64,000 nucleotides of DNA, taken from assembly GCF_028553805.1 (NCBI RefSeq), contig NZ_CP067140.1, positions 1,426,001 to 1,490,000 on the forward strand, given 5' to 3'. Source of the stretch: Paracoccus saliphilus. Its GTDB lineage: Bacteria; Pseudomonadota; Alphaproteobacteria; Rhodobacterales; Rhodobacteraceae. A program made the position numbers and the translations under genes. The notes below the pieces were generated by a model. That model was given only the letters and a program-made list of their open reading frames with translations, had not been told where the DNA came from and searched no databases. Positions 54,941 through 63,833 of the stretch are shown here, piece by piece (the stretch's first letter is position 1; every line of letters starts with the position of its first letter).

Positions 54941-55768
54941 ATGAATATGCAGCAAGGCAGCAAGACGCCTCTGGATCTGGATCGTGACGCGGTCTGGGCG
55001 CAGATTCGCGACGAGGCGTCGCAGGCGATCCAGGATGAGCCGCTTCTGGGATCGGTGATCCATTCCGGGCTGCTGCATCACCGCAGCCTGGAGGCCGCGC
55101 TGGCCTATCGCTTCTCGCAGAAGCTGGCCTCGGGCGAGATGAGCGAGCAGATCCTGCGCGAGATCGGGGACGAGGCGCATCGGATGTCGCCCGAGCTGGG
55201 CGATGCGGCGCGAAACGATCTGCTGGCGGTTTATGACCGCGACCCGGCGACGCATCGGCTGATCCAGCCGATCCTGTTCTTCAAGGGTTTCCAGGCGTTG
55301 CAGGCCTATCGCATGGCGCATTGGCTGTGGCGGCAGGAGCGGCGCGACCTGGCCTATTTCGTGCAGATGCGCTGTTCGGAATGTTTCGGGGTCGATATCC
55401 ACCCGGCGGCGCGGATCGGCACCGGGGTGATGATCGATCATGCCCATTCCATCGTCATCGGCGAGACCGCGACGGTCGGCAATGACGTGTCGATGCTGCA
55501 TTCGGTGACCCTGGGCGGGACCGGCAAGGAGGATGGCGACCGGCATCCCAAGGTCGGTGACGGGGTGATGATCGGCGCCGGTGCCAAGGTGCTGGGCAAT
55601 ATCCGCATCGGCCATCATTCGCGCATCGCGGCGGGCTCGGTGGTGCTGCACGAGGTTCCCTCTTGCAAGACCGTGGCCGGGGTGCCGGCGCGGGTGATCG
55701 GCGATGCGGGCTGTTCGGAGCCGTCGCAATCGATGAACCAGTTGCTGGGGATCGAGGATTACCTTTAG
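54941..55768 (+). CDS. cysE: Serine O-acetyltransferase CysE
   Basis: 275 residues. First step of cysteine synthesis: acetyl-CoA plus serine to O-acetylserine. Helical N-terminal domain, then the left-handed beta-helix hexapeptide repeats (IHPAARIGTGVMIDHAHSIVIG, SVTLGGTGK) with catalytic His in DHAHS. cysE adjoining the GTA gp15 end is the arrangement known from Rhodobacter capsulatus. The 237 bases before it hold no gene I can support. Confidence 0.95.
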   Translation: MNMQQGSKTPLDLDRDAVWAQIRDEASQAIQDEPLLGSVIHSGLLHHRSLEAALAYRFSQKLASGEMSEQILREIGDEAHRMSPELGDAARNDLLAVYDRDPATHRLIQPILFFKGFQALQAYRMAHWLWRQERRDLAYFVQMRCSECFGVDIHPAARIGTGVMIDHAHSIVIGETATVGNDVSMLHSVTLGGTGKEDGDRHPKVGDGVMIGAGAKVLGNIRIGHHSRIAAGSVVLHEVPSCKTVAGVPARVIGDAGCSEPSQSMNQLLGIEDYL

Positions 55769-55810
55769 CACCGGGAGCCGGTGACCGGGTTTTCCGGTGG
55801 CGCGGTTTTG

Positions 55811-55869
55811 CGGGGCTCTGCCCCGTCGCCGTGCCGGCGACTCCCCGGGATATTTGCATGAAGAAGAAG
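55811..55869 (+). repeat. Dispersed element, copy 7
   Basis: Between convergent cysE and pyrD. GGGGCTCTGCCCC hairpin, GTCGCCGTGCCGGCGAC hairpin, then CCCCGGGATATTTGCATGAAGAAGAAG. Nearly identical to copy 9, defining a two-hairpin subtype. Confidence 0.88.
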
Positions 55870-55885
55870 TGGGAGGCGCCCGGAT

Positions 55886-56944
55886 TTACAACCAGTCGCT
55901 TGCGCCGCTGCCGGTGAGTTCGGGCAGGCTGAGCTTGTCGCGGGTGAGGCGGGCGTCGAGTTCCTCGGCGATCCGGGGGGCGAGCGAGAAGCCCTGATAG
56001 ATCAGTGCCGAATAGAGCTGGATTGCCGAGGCCCCGGCACGCAGCTTGTCCCATGCCTGCTGTGCCGAGCCGATGCCACCGGTGCCGATCAGGGGGATCT
56101 CGCCCCCGGTTTCGCGGTAGAGGCGGGCGAGGATGGCGGTCGAGCGCCGAAACAGGGGCGCGCCGGAGAGGCCTCCGGTTTCGGAACCGTGCGGATCGGT
56201 CAGCCCGTCGCGTGACAGCGTGGTATTGGTGGCAATAATCGCGTCGATGCGGGCATTGCGGGCGACCGCGGCGATGTCCGACAGCGCGGTATCGTCGAGA
56301 TCGGGGGCGATCTTGATGAAAACCGGCACGCGTCGGGGCAGGGCGTCGCGGGCGGCGATGACGCCGTCGAGCAGCGCGGCGAGGGCATCAGCGCCCTGAA
56401 GGTCGCGCAGCTTCTCGGTATTTGGGGAGGAGACGTTGACGGTCAGGAAATCTGCGGAACCGCCCGCGATGCGGGTGACCTCGGCGAAATCGGCGGCCCG
56501 GTCGGTGCTGTCCTTGTTGGCGCCGATATTGAGGCCCACGGGGACGCCCTTGGGGCGGGCGGCGAGGCGGGCGGCGATGGCCGCTGCACCGTCATTGTTG
56601 AAGCCGAAGCGGTTGATGATCGCGCGGTCCGGGGTCAGCCGGAAAAGGCGCGGTTTCGGGTTGCCCGGTTGAGGGCGGGGCGTGGCGGCGCCAAGCTCGA
56701 CAAAGCCGAAGCCCGCACGCATCAGCGGCGCGGCGGCGCGGGCGTTCTTGTCATAGCCCGCCGCCAGGCCGACCGGGTTGGGCAGGCTGAGCCCGGCGAG
56801 TTCGCTGCGCAGCCGGTCCGAGGTGACGGGCGCGCCGGGCAGGGGGACGAGGCCCATGGCGAGAGCCCGGATCGACAGGTCGTGCGCCTGTTCGGGGTCG
56901 AGGCAATGCAGGGCGCGAAGGCCGAGCTTCTCGATCAGTCTCAT
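55886..56944 (-). CDS. pyrD: Dihydroorotate dehydrogenase, class 2
   Basis: 352 residues from ATG 56944 ([12 protein letters not shown]); the longer open frame runs into the upstream gene. Quinone-linked pyrimidine enzyme: N-terminal membrane-associating helices, [32 protein letters not shown], catalytic Ser in TVNVSSPNT, and FMN-binding [21 protein letters not shown]. Overlaps the DUF952 stop by 4. Confidence 0.96.
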   Translation of the reverse strand: MRLIEKLGLRALHCLDPEQAHDLSIRALAMGLVPLPGAPVTSDRLRSELAGLSLPNPVGLAAGYDKNARAAAPLMRAGFGFVELGAATPRPQPGNPKPRLFRLTPDRAIINRFGFNNDGAAAIAARLAARPKGVPVGLNIGANKDSTDRAADFAEVTRIAGGSADFLTVNVSSPNTEKLRDLQGADALAALLDGVIAARDALPRRVPVFIKIAPDLDDTALSDIAAVARNARIDAIIATNTTLSRDGLTDPHGSETGGLSGAPLFRRSTAILARLYRETGGEIPLIGTGGIGSAQQAWDKLRAGASAIQLYSALIYQGFSLAPRIAEELDARLTRDKLSLPELTGSGASDWL

Positions 56945-57276
56945 TCCAGTGGTCCTGTCTCGTGGCCATCTGCGCCGCGCGTGATGGCGCGGGTCCAGCG
57001 GATATCGGTCATCTCGAACGTGCGGTAGAGATGCGGGAAGAGATCGCCGCCGCGCGAGGGCTCCCACCGCAGATCGTCGCCCAATGCCTGCGCGTCGCAG
57101 GCCAGCAGGGTGAGGTCGTCCTCATCCGCGAAATGCTTGGCCAGCGTTCCGGGAAGCTGGGCGGCGGTCGAGAAGTGCACGAAACCGTCGGCAATATCGA
57201 CCGGGGCGCCGGCGCTGTGGCCATCGGACCGCAGGGTGGCCCATTCGGATGCACGGAGGATTTTATAGATCAACAT
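56941..57276 (-). CDS. DUF952 family protein
   Basis: 111 residues from ATG 57276 ([12 protein letters not shown]). Conserved [18 protein letters not shown] and [17 protein letters not shown] are DUF952 features; the biochemical role is unknown. Coupled to pyrD, a pairing seen in other alphaproteobacteria. Confidence 0.88.
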   Translation of the reverse strand: MLIYKILRASEWATLRSDGHSAGAPVDIADGFVHFSTAAQLPGTLAKHFADEDDLTLLACDAQALGDDLRWEPSRGGDLFPHLYRTFEMTDIRWTRAITRGADGHETGPLE

Positions 57277-57380
57277 GGGCGCATTTGCCGTGTGCGAGGG
57301 GGTGGGGTCAAGATGCCGGTCGCTTCGGCAGAGCATTTATGCACAGCGCCTTGTCGTATCGCTGTTACGACCGGCGGCTG

Positions 57381-57512
57381 GAGCAATTTACGCTTGATCG
57401 AACTCACTCTCCCCCGCTTCTTCTTCATGCAAGTATCCCGGGGGTCCGGGGGCAGCGCCCCCGGCCATCGCGGGACGCAATTTGGAACTGAGTCTGATTA
57501 ACCGCAAACTGC
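57381..57512 (-). repeat. Dispersed element copy 8, long form, inverted relative to copy 6
   Basis: 132 bp. On the minus strand it begins AGCAGTTTGCGGTTAATC and its other end, read inward, begins AGCAATTTACGCTTGATC (14 of 18 positions match), so it has imperfect terminal inverted repeats. It differs from copy 6 by about eight substitutions and one indel. Lies between divergent DUF952 and nucleotidase genes. Confidence 0.85.
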
Positions 57513-57597
57513 TATAACCCGCATTAGGGATTTGACCAGCTTCCGGGCTTGGGTCAATCTGGCCGAGGGATATCAACAGGGTAGAAGGGAAACAGGG

Positions 57598-59199
57598 ATG
57601 AGTGTTCGCGTTCTGACGGCGGCTTCGGTCATGGCGTTATTCGCCGGGGCGGCCCAGGCCGAGACGGTGCTGCATATCCTGCACACCAACGATCTGCACA
57701 GCCGGATCGAGCCGATCAACAAATATGACAGCACCTGCGATGCCGAGACCCGCGAGGCCGGAGAATGTTTTGGCGGCGTGGCGCGGGTGGCGACCAAGAT
57801 CGGGGAGCTGCGCGAGCAGATCACTGCAGAGGGCGGCAATGTGCTGGTGCTGGATGCGGGGGACCAGTACCAGGGGTCGCTCTTCTACACGACCTACAAG
57901 GGCAAGGACGTGGCCGAGTTCATGACCGATATCGGCTATGACGCGATGGCGCTTGGCAACCACGAATTCGATGATGGCCCGGAAGGGGCGGTGGTGCTGG
58001 CCGATGGGGTCGAGTTTCCGGTAATTTCGGGCAACCTGGACCTGTCGCAGTCGAATATCCTCAAGGAGAAGATCGGCGACACGCTGACGCTTGAGGTCGG
58101 TGGCGAAAAGATCGGGATCGTGTCGGCGCTGGCGATGGATACGCCCGAGACCTCTTCTCCCGGTCCGAATGTCATCTTCATGGACGATATCGAGAGCCTG
58201 AAGGGGGATGTGCAGGAACTGACCGATGCGGGAGTGAACAAGATCATCGCGCTGACCCATGTGGGCTATCTGCGCGATCAGGACTATGCCGTAGAGGTGG
58301 CGGGGATCGACGCGATCATCGGCGGGCATTCGCATACGCTGCTGGGCGATATGGAGGGGGCCGAGGGGCCTTATCCGACCATGGTCGAGGGGCCGGAAGG
58401 TGCCGAGGTTCCGGTCGCAACCGCCTATGCCTATTCGAAATATCTGGGCCACCTGGTGCTGACCTTCGACGATGCAGGAAATCTGACCAAGGCCGAGGGC
58501 GAGCCGATCCTGCTGGACAATTCGGTGCCCGAGGACGAGGCGATTGCCGCCCGTGTCGAGGAAATGGCGGCGCCGATCGAAGAGTTGCGGCAGAAGGTGG
58601 TGGCCGAGACGGCGGCGCCAATCGGGGGAGACCGTGTGAATTGCCGCGCCAAGGAATGCGAGATGGGCACGCTGGTGGCCGATGCGATGCTGGACCGGGT
58701 CAAGGACCAGGGCATGAGCATCGCGATTGCCAATGGCGGCGGGCTGCGTGCCTCTATCGACGAGGGGCCGATCACCATGGGCGAGGTCTATACCGTGCTG
58801 CCTTTCCAGAACACGCTGGCGACCTTTGAGCTGAAGGGGGCCGATGTGGTGGCGGCGCTGGAGAACGGTGCCAGCCAGTATGAGGAGGGCGCAGGCCGCT
58901 TCGCGCAGGTGGCCGGGTTGAAATACACGGTCGATCCCGCCGCCGAGGTGGGAAGCCGGATCAGCGAGGTGATGGTCGCGCAGGATGGCGATTGGGCGCC
59001 GATCGATCCCGAGGCGGTCTATGGCGTGGTGTCCAACAACTACATGCGCGGAGGCGGGGACGGCTATGACGTTTTCGCGAACAACGCGCAGAACGCCTAT
59101 GATTTCGGTCCCGACCTAGCGGAGGTTCTGGCCGATTACCTGGCTGCTCAGGGACCGGATTATGCGCCCATGCTTGATGGGCGGATTACGGTGAAATAG
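57598..59199 (+). CDS. Secreted bifunctional UDP-sugar hydrolase/5'-nucleotidase family protein
   Basis: 533 residues from ATG 57598 (after AAGGGAAACAGGG). Signal peptide ending AAQA (~residue 21). Metallophosphoesterase motifs HTNDLHSRI, DAGDQYQGS and GNHEFDDG, IIGGHSHTLL, then a C-terminal substrate domain (NGGGLRASIDEGPITMGEVY). Periplasmic hydrolysis of nucleotides or UDP-sugars; exact substrate not determinable. Confidence 0.93.
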   Translation: MSVRVLTAASVMALFAGAAQAETVLHILHTNDLHSRIEPINKYDSTCDAETREAGECFGGVARVATKIGELREQITAEGGNVLVLDAGDQYQGSLFYTTYKGKDVAEFMTDIGYDAMALGNHEFDDGPEGAVVLADGVEFPVISGNLDLSQSNILKEKIGDTLTLEVGGEKIGIVSALAMDTPETSSPGPNVIFMDDIESLKGDVQELTDAGVNKIIALTHVGYLRDQDYAVEVAGIDAIIGGHSHTLLGDMEGAEGPYPTMVEGPEGAEVPVATAYAYSKYLGHLVLTFDDAGNLTKAEGEPILLDNSVPEDEAIAARVEEMAAPIEELRQKVVAETAAPIGGDRVNCRAKECEMGTLVADAMLDRVKDQGMSIAIANGGGLRASIDEGPITMGEVYTVLPFQNTLATFELKGADVVAALENGASQYEEGAGRFAQVAGLKYTVDPAAEVGSRISEVMVAQDGDWAPIDPEAVYGVVSNNYMRGGGDGYDVFANNAQNAYDFGPDLAEVLADYLAAQGPDYAPMLDGRITVK

Positions 59200-59256
59200 G
59201 GGCTCTGTCCCGTCGCCATTCCGGCGACTCCCCGGGATATTTGCATGAAGAAGAAG
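59200..59256 (+). repeat. Dispersed element, copy 9
   Basis: Starts at the nucleotidase stop codon. GGGGCTCTGTCCC, GTCGCCATTCCGGCGAC hairpin, CCCCGGGATATTTGCATGAAGAAGAAG. Compared with copy 7, a change in one arm still leaves the stems paired. Confidence 0.88.
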
Positions 59257-59320
59257 GGCTGCCTGAGGAGGGTGGCCCTTTTTCCTTTGCGTGGGCGCGG
59301 GGCGGTAAAGTTAATCGGGA

Positions 59321-59824
59321 TCAGCGGGTGCGGTGAGGCTCATGGGATGGAGGCAGGTTGAGACCGAGATAGACCGCGCCGGGGATGGGGTTGTGATAAT
59401 AGGGCGCGATGGGTCGGAAACCGAGACGGTCATAGAGGCGCAGGGCGTCCTGCATGTGATCGAGCGTGTCGAGCACCATGCGGCGATATCCGGCTTGACG
59501 CGCCGCCTCGATCACATGTGCCGCGAGCTTGCGGCCCAACCCGGTGCCGCGTGCCTCGGGGCGTAGGTAGAGGCGTTTCATCTCGCAAGTTCCCTCATTT
59601 AGAGGGCGCATGGCCACGCAGCCGAGGGTGAGATTGTCGGCGCGCTCTGCCAGCAACGCGATTCCCGTTGGCGGGGCGTATTTGCCGGGCAGGGCGGCCA
59701 GTTCGGCCTCGAAATCCTGGAAGTCGAGATCCACTGCCAGCCAATCCGCATATTCGCGGAAGAGTTGCCGCAGTGTTGGCGTGTCATCCGGGAAACCTGC
59801 CGGGCGGATATCGATCTGTTCCAT
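59321..59824 (-). CDS. GNAT-family N-acetyltransferase
   Basis: 167 residues from ATG 59824 (MEQIDIRPAGFPDD); a start 12 codons earlier is possible. Acetyl-CoA loop RGTGLGRKLAAHVIE at about 100-114, preceded by MKRLYLRPEA and followed by LYDRLGFRPIAPYYHNP. Substrate unknown. Confidence 0.88.
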   Translation of the reverse strand: MEQIDIRPAGFPDDTPTLRQLFREYADWLAVDLDFQDFEAELAALPGKYAPPTGIALLAERADNLTLGCVAMRPLNEGTCEMKRLYLRPEARGTGLGRKLAAHVIEAARQAGYRRMVLDTLDHMQDALRLYDRLGFRPIAPYYHNPIPGAVYLGLNLPPSHEPHRTR

Positions 59825-59856
59825 GCGAGCAGAGATAGGCCGAGCCGGAAGGAAGC

Positions 59857-61008
59857 TCAAGCCCGGGTGCGGCTGTCGGAGACGAGCGGTTTTCCGTTCC
59901 TGACATGCTGTTTCGCCAGCTTGCGTCCCTCGCGCCCGTTCAGCAGCCGTCGGGCGGATCGCGGGCGATAGCCCGGCTGCGCGAGTTTGGGAAAGAGCGA
60001 GAGGATCTCGCGCCGCGCGGCGCCTCCGAGGGATTGCATCGCCTGCGGGCCGGTGAAGAGGCTCTCGGTCCAGGTGCCGTTCGAGAGGACGAGTTCATGA
60101 TTGTCGAACAGCATGTGCCAATAGGTGACGCCATCTTCTGGGCAGAGGACCTCTATCCCCGGAAGATTGGCCAGATGCTTGGCGGCGACGAGGATTTCGT
60201 CCTGATCGAACATGCGTCGCGCGATCCTGGAATTGACGAGGATTCGGTGCTGGGGCGAGACCGTCAGGTCCCGCTCGGGCAGGCCGGGGCCGAGCGCGCC
60301 TGCCCGGAGCAGGATCGGGCGCAGATTGAGGCAGAGATCAAGCTGACGGTTGTCCACATGCCGGTGGCCGATCCAGGCGATGCTGCGCGGACCGTGGTCG
60401 CGGGTCACGACCAGGTCGCCGGGGCAGAGCGTTTCGATGGGTCGCGGGCCAGAGGTTGTTTCGATGAGGCTGCCGGTCGTGAAACATGGCACCGAGGGTG
60501 GGTAGTCCGGGACGTTTTGATCTTCTCTGAACACGTTGACGGTGCCGATGAACCTGAATGTTTCTGTCCTGTCGAAGATTGGATAGGCAAGAGTGCCGTC
60601 CTCTGTCTGCCGAGGCTCGGGGAAAACCAGGACCGAGTGCTTGTTCCCCAGTTCCGTACCAAATCGTTCCTCGGAGAAAACGCGGGGAAACATGACGCGA
60701 AAATGATTGCCGTGACTGTCCTCGATACGAGAACCGATGAAGCTGGCGAGCCGTGTGCCTGTGGGCACCGCACTGGGATCATTGCCGAAAACCGTGTCCT
60801 GGATCAGGGATTGCCCGGTCTTGTCCAGATCCCTATATCGGCTGTTGAAGCTGCTATCGTCGTCCTCCAGCAGGATGATGTCTTCTTGTGCGCCGCCGAG
60901 GTCGAAGGGCACGTTCACATGGCTGTTCGACCAGGGGGCGAATCCTCCACTCACGGTTCCCGTTGGGATTGGTTCGTCGAAAGTCAGCATCGTGATTTCG
61001 TATTTCAT
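59857..61008 (-). CDS. Hint-domain (hedgehog/intein-type) protein
   Basis: 383 residues. Residues 1-170 are an unrecognised beta-rich domain. The Hint domain starts at Cys175 (CFTTGSLIETTSGPRPIETL) with PGDLVVTRDHG and the block-B-like LTVSPQHRILV; VTYWHMLFDNHELVLSNGTWTES closes it. Rhodobacterales encode many such proteins, often secreted calcium-binding ones; this one lacks RTX repeats and a signal peptide. Possible autoprocessing would cut before Cys175. Confidence 0.85.
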   Translation of the reverse strand: MKYEITMLTFDEPIPTGTVSGGFAPWSNSHVNVPFDLGGAQEDIILLEDDDSSFNSRYRDLDKTGQSLIQDTVFGNDPSAVPTGTRLASFIGSRIEDSHGNHFRVMFPRVFSEERFGTELGNKHSVLVFPEPRQTEDGTLAYPIFDRTETFRFIGTVNVFREDQNVPDYPPSVPCFTTGSLIETTSGPRPIETLCPGDLVVTRDHGPRSIAWIGHRHVDNRQLDLCLNLRPILLRAGALGPGLPERDLTVSPQHRILVNSRIARRMFDQDEILVAAKHLANLPGIEVLCPEDGVTYWHMLFDNHELVLSNGTWTESLFTGPQAMQSLGGAARREILSLFPKLAQPGYRPRSARRLLNGREGRKLAKQHVRNGKPLVSDSRTRA

Positions 61009-61149
61009 CGCATCTTCACCCGTCTGTTCCGCAGTTGCCGAAGTCGCGGCAAGGCCCGGCGTCGCGGCCGGGCCTGCAGCGGTCCGTCGATGACCGGGTT
61101 TAGCGGGAAGAGGTTGCGGAAGGCTTAAGCCCGACCGGACGAGCCGGGC

Positions 61150-62151
61150 CTATATGTCCACGGGGGTTACCTGCCGCAGATGCGCGGACATGCCGGTTCC
61201 GCGCTCGCGATAGGGGGTGCTGCCATATTGGGCGCGGTAGCATTTCGAGAAATGCGAGGGGCTGGAGAAGCCCGAGGCCAGCGCGATCTCGATGATCGAC
61301 ATCTCGGTCTGCATCAGCAGGTTGCGCGCGCGGGCGAGCCGGGTTTCCATGTAATAGCGTTTAGGGCTGCGGTTGAGATAGCGGCGGAACAGCCGTTCGA
61401 GCTGACGCGTCGACATGCCGGCATCGGTAGCCAGCCTTGCCGGGCTGACCGGGTCTTCGACATTGGCTTCCATCCGCGCGATGACGGCGGCCAGCCTTGG
61501 ATGGCGCACACCGATCCGTGTCGGGATGGAGAGGCGCTGCCTGTCCTGGTCGGTGCGGATGCCGGTATGCAGCATCTGGTCGGCCAGCTCGGCGGCCAGC
61601 TCGTCGCCATGCGCTTCGGCGATCAGGTGCAGCATTAGGTCGATCGAAGAGGTGCCGCCCGCCGCGGTCAGCCGGTTGCCGTCATGAACGAAGACCGAGC
61701 GGAACAGCGTCACCTCGGGGAAAGCCTCGGCAAAGCCGTCATGATATTCCCAGTGGATCGTGGCTTTGCGGCCGTCGAGCAGCCCGGCCACCGCCAGCAC
61801 CCAAGCGCCGGTGCAGACCGCCCCGATCGACGCGCCGCCTCGCGCCTTGCGGCGCAGCCAGTTCAGCACCGGCCTTGTTGCCTCATGCGAGACCTCGGTG
61901 CCACCGCAGACGATCACCACCTCGTCGCGATCCGTCGGGACATCGCCCTCCAGCCCCTCATGCAGCATGACGCGGGTGCCGTTCGAGCAGATGGCCGCAT
62001 CGCCCGGTGGGCCAACCAGCCGCCATTGATATAGTTGTTTCCCTGCAGCGCGGTTGGCCAACCGCAACGGCTCTATCGCTGCCGAGAAGGGCAGCAACGT
62101 GAAACGGTCGAGGAGCAGGAAGGTGAAACGGCGCGGTTTGTCGGATTGCAT
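61150..62151 (-). CDS. GlxA-type AraC-family regulator
   Basis: 333 residues from ATG 62151 (MQSDKPRRFTFLLLD). N-terminal DJ-1/PfpI-like amidotransferase-fold domain with Cys113 (GAVCTGAWVLA), C-terminal AraC helix-turn-helix pair (about 225-320; MSTRQLERLFRRYLNRSPKRYY). Relatives such as CdhR, GbdR and ArgR control amine and amino-acid catabolism. Effector unknown here. Divergent from aroG across a repeat-rich 218-base region. Confidence 0.92.
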   Translation of the reverse strand: MQSDKPRRFTFLLLDRFTLLPFSAAIEPLRLANRAAGKQLYQWRLVGPPGDAAICSNGTRVMLHEGLEGDVPTDRDEVVIVCGGTEVSHEATRPVLNWLRRKARGGASIGAVCTGAWVLAVAGLLDGRKATIHWEYHDGFAEAFPEVTLFRSVFVHDGNRLTAAGGTSSIDLMLHLIAEAHGDELAAELADQMLHTGIRTDQDRQRLSIPTRIGVRHPRLAAVIARMEANVEDPVSPARLATDAGMSTRQLERLFRRYLNRSPKRYYMETRLARARNLLMQTEMSIIEIALASGFSSPSHFSKCYRAQYGSTPYRERGTGMSAHLRQVTPVDI

Positions 62152-62162
62152 GGAGCTGTCTC

Positions 62163-62262
62163 TGCGCAAGTGTAGCGACCACCTCACAACAGGGAATTTC
62201 AGATATGCGCAAGATCTGAAATTATGCGTCTCGTCCCATTTGCTTATGCGCAAGATCCGAAA
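62163..62262. promoter_or_regulatory. Three phased TGCGCAAG repeats, one inside a perfect dyad
   Basis: TGCGCAAG at 62163-62170, 62206-62213 and 62247-62254, same orientation, spaced 43 and 41 bases (about four helical turns). The middle one is the exact loop of a 10-bp inverted repeat AATTTCAGAT/ATCTGAAATT (62195-62204, 62214-62223). The last two share TATGCGCAAGATCYGAAA over 18 bases. Likely operators for the adjacent regulator. Confidence 0.55.
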
Positions 62263-62369
62263 ATCTCGCCTCTCATGGTACTCGCTTCGTGTTTGCGAGG
62301 CAATGTGCTCTTTCCCTGAGGGGGCGAAGCGATTATATCGGCCCGACAGTCTTTCAAGGAGCATGTGCC

Positions 62370-63782
62370 ATGACGCAGGAGAATCGCAAACCCGCCGCTG
62401 CCCAGAACTGGGACAAGGCTGGCTGGCGCGCCTATCCGCGCGTGCAGATGCCGGATTATACCGATGCCGCCGCGTTGGCGGTGGCAGAGGAGCAGCTTCG
62501 CCGTTACCCGCCGCTGGTTTTCGCGGGCGAGGCGCTGCGCCTGCGCGCGCAGCTTGCCGAAGTGTCGGAAGGCCGCGCCTTCCTGCTGCAGGGCGGCGAT
62601 TGCGCCGAGAGCTTTGCCGAGTTCAGCGCCGACAATATCCGTGACACCTTCAAGGTGATGCTGCAAATGGCGGTGGTGCTGACCTGGGGCGCGCAGCTTC
62701 CGGTGGTCAAGGTCGGACGCATGGCGGGCCAGTTCGCCAAGCCCCGCAGCGCCCCGACCGAGACGGTGGATGGCGTCGAGCTGCCCAGCTATCGCGGCGA
62801 TATCATCAACGGTTTCGACTTCACCTCCGAGGCGCGGGTTCCCGATCCGGGCCGGATGCTGGCTGCCTATACGCAGGCGGCGTCATCGCTGAACCTGCTG
62901 CGGGCCTATTCGACCGGCGGCTATGCCGACATGCACCTGGTCCAGAACTGGATCGCCGATTTCGTCGGCGGGCCAGAGGCGGCGAAATACCGCGATATCG
63001 CCGACCGTATCCGCGACGCGATGGCCTTCATGCAGGCAGCGGGCGTGAATTCCGACACCGCTCATCAGTTGAGCAAGGTGGATTTCTACACCAGCCACGA
63101 GGCGCTGCTGCTGGAATATGAAGAGGCACTGGCGCGTGTCGATGCGACGACCGGGGTGACGGTTGCGGGATCGGGTCACATGATCTGGATCGGCGACCGC
63201 ACCCGTCAGCCCGATGGCGCGCATGTGGAATTCTGCCGCGGCGTGCATAACCCGATCGGTCTGAAATGCGGCCCAAGCATGACGAGCGAGGATCTCAAGC
63301 TGCTTCTCGCCAAGCTGAACCCCGAGAACGAGGCGGGGCGGCTGACGCTGATCTCGCGTTTCGGTGCGGGCAAGGTCGGGGATCACCTGCCACAATTGAT
63401 CAAGGTGGTGCAGGAAGAGGGGGCGAAGGTCGTCTGGCATTGCGATCCGATGCATGGCAACACGATCAAATCGGCCTCGGGCTACAAGACCCGGCCATTC
63501 GATTCCGTGCTGCGCGAGGTGCGCGAGTTCTTCGCGATCCATGGCGCCGAGGGCACCATTCCCGGCGGCGTGCATTTCGAGATGACCGGCCGCGACGTGA
63601 CCGAATGCACCGGGGGCGTGCGCGCGGTGACGGACGAGGATCTGTCCGACCGCTATCACACCGCCTGCGATCCGCGCCTGAATGCCAGCCAGTCGCTGGA
63701 ACTGGCCTTCCTGGTGGCCGAGGAGTTGCGCGCCCGCCGCGAGGCGGCAGCGGCTCCGTCAAACGGCGTCAAGGTCGGCTGA
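62370..63782 (+). CDS. 3-deoxy-7-phosphoheptulonate synthase, class II
   Basis: 470 residues from ATG 62370, 8 bases after AAGGAG; the frame opens earlier. First step of the shikimate pathway, phosphoenolpyruvate plus erythrose-4-phosphate. Plant-like class [14 protein letters not shown] (metal Cys78), [42 protein letters not shown] and [12 protein letters not shown] (metal His). Allosteric class II helices are not obvious. Confidence 0.96.
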   Translation: MTQENRKPAAAQNWDKAGWRAYPRVQMPDYTDAAALAVAEEQLRRYPPLVFAGEALRLRAQLAEVSEGRAFLLQGGDCAESFAEFSADNIRDTFKVMLQMAVVLTWGAQLPVVKVGRMAGQFAKPRSAPTETVDGVELPSYRGDIINGFDFTSEARVPDPGRMLAAYTQAASSLNLLRAYSTGGYADMHLVQNWIADFVGGPEAAKYRDIADRIRDAMAFMQAAGVNSDTAHQLSKVDFYTSHEALLLEYEEALARVDATTGVTVAGSGHMIWIGDRTRQPDGAHVEFCRGVHNPIGLKCGPSMTSEDLKLLLAKLNPENEAGRLTLISRFGAGKVGDHLPQLIKVVQEEGAKVVWHCDPMHGNTIKSASGYKTRPFDSVLREVREFFAIHGAEGTIPGGVHFEMTGRDVTECTGGVRAVTDEDLSDRYHTACDPRLNASQSLELAFLVAEELRARREAAAAPSNGVKVG

Positions 63783-63805
63783 GCAAATGTTGCATTGTTA
63801 ACGGG

Positions 63806-63833
63806 AAAAGGCGGCCATCGGGGCTGCCTTTTT
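63806..63833. terminator. Bidirectional terminator between DAHP synthase and lpxL-like gene
   Basis: AAAAGGCGGCC-ATCGG-GGGCTGCCTTTT, an 11-bp stem with one G-T pair and T/A runs at both ends, between convergent genes. It abuts the stop codon of the leftward gene. Confidence 0.8.

Noticed and set aside
9369..59256. CRISPR-like or terminator-only explanation for the nine similar hairpins
   Set aside because: They are dispersed singly over 50 kb, not arrayed with spacers, and the stems are followed by a GAAGAAGAAG tail and not a T-run, so neither CRISPR nor standard intrinsic terminators fit.
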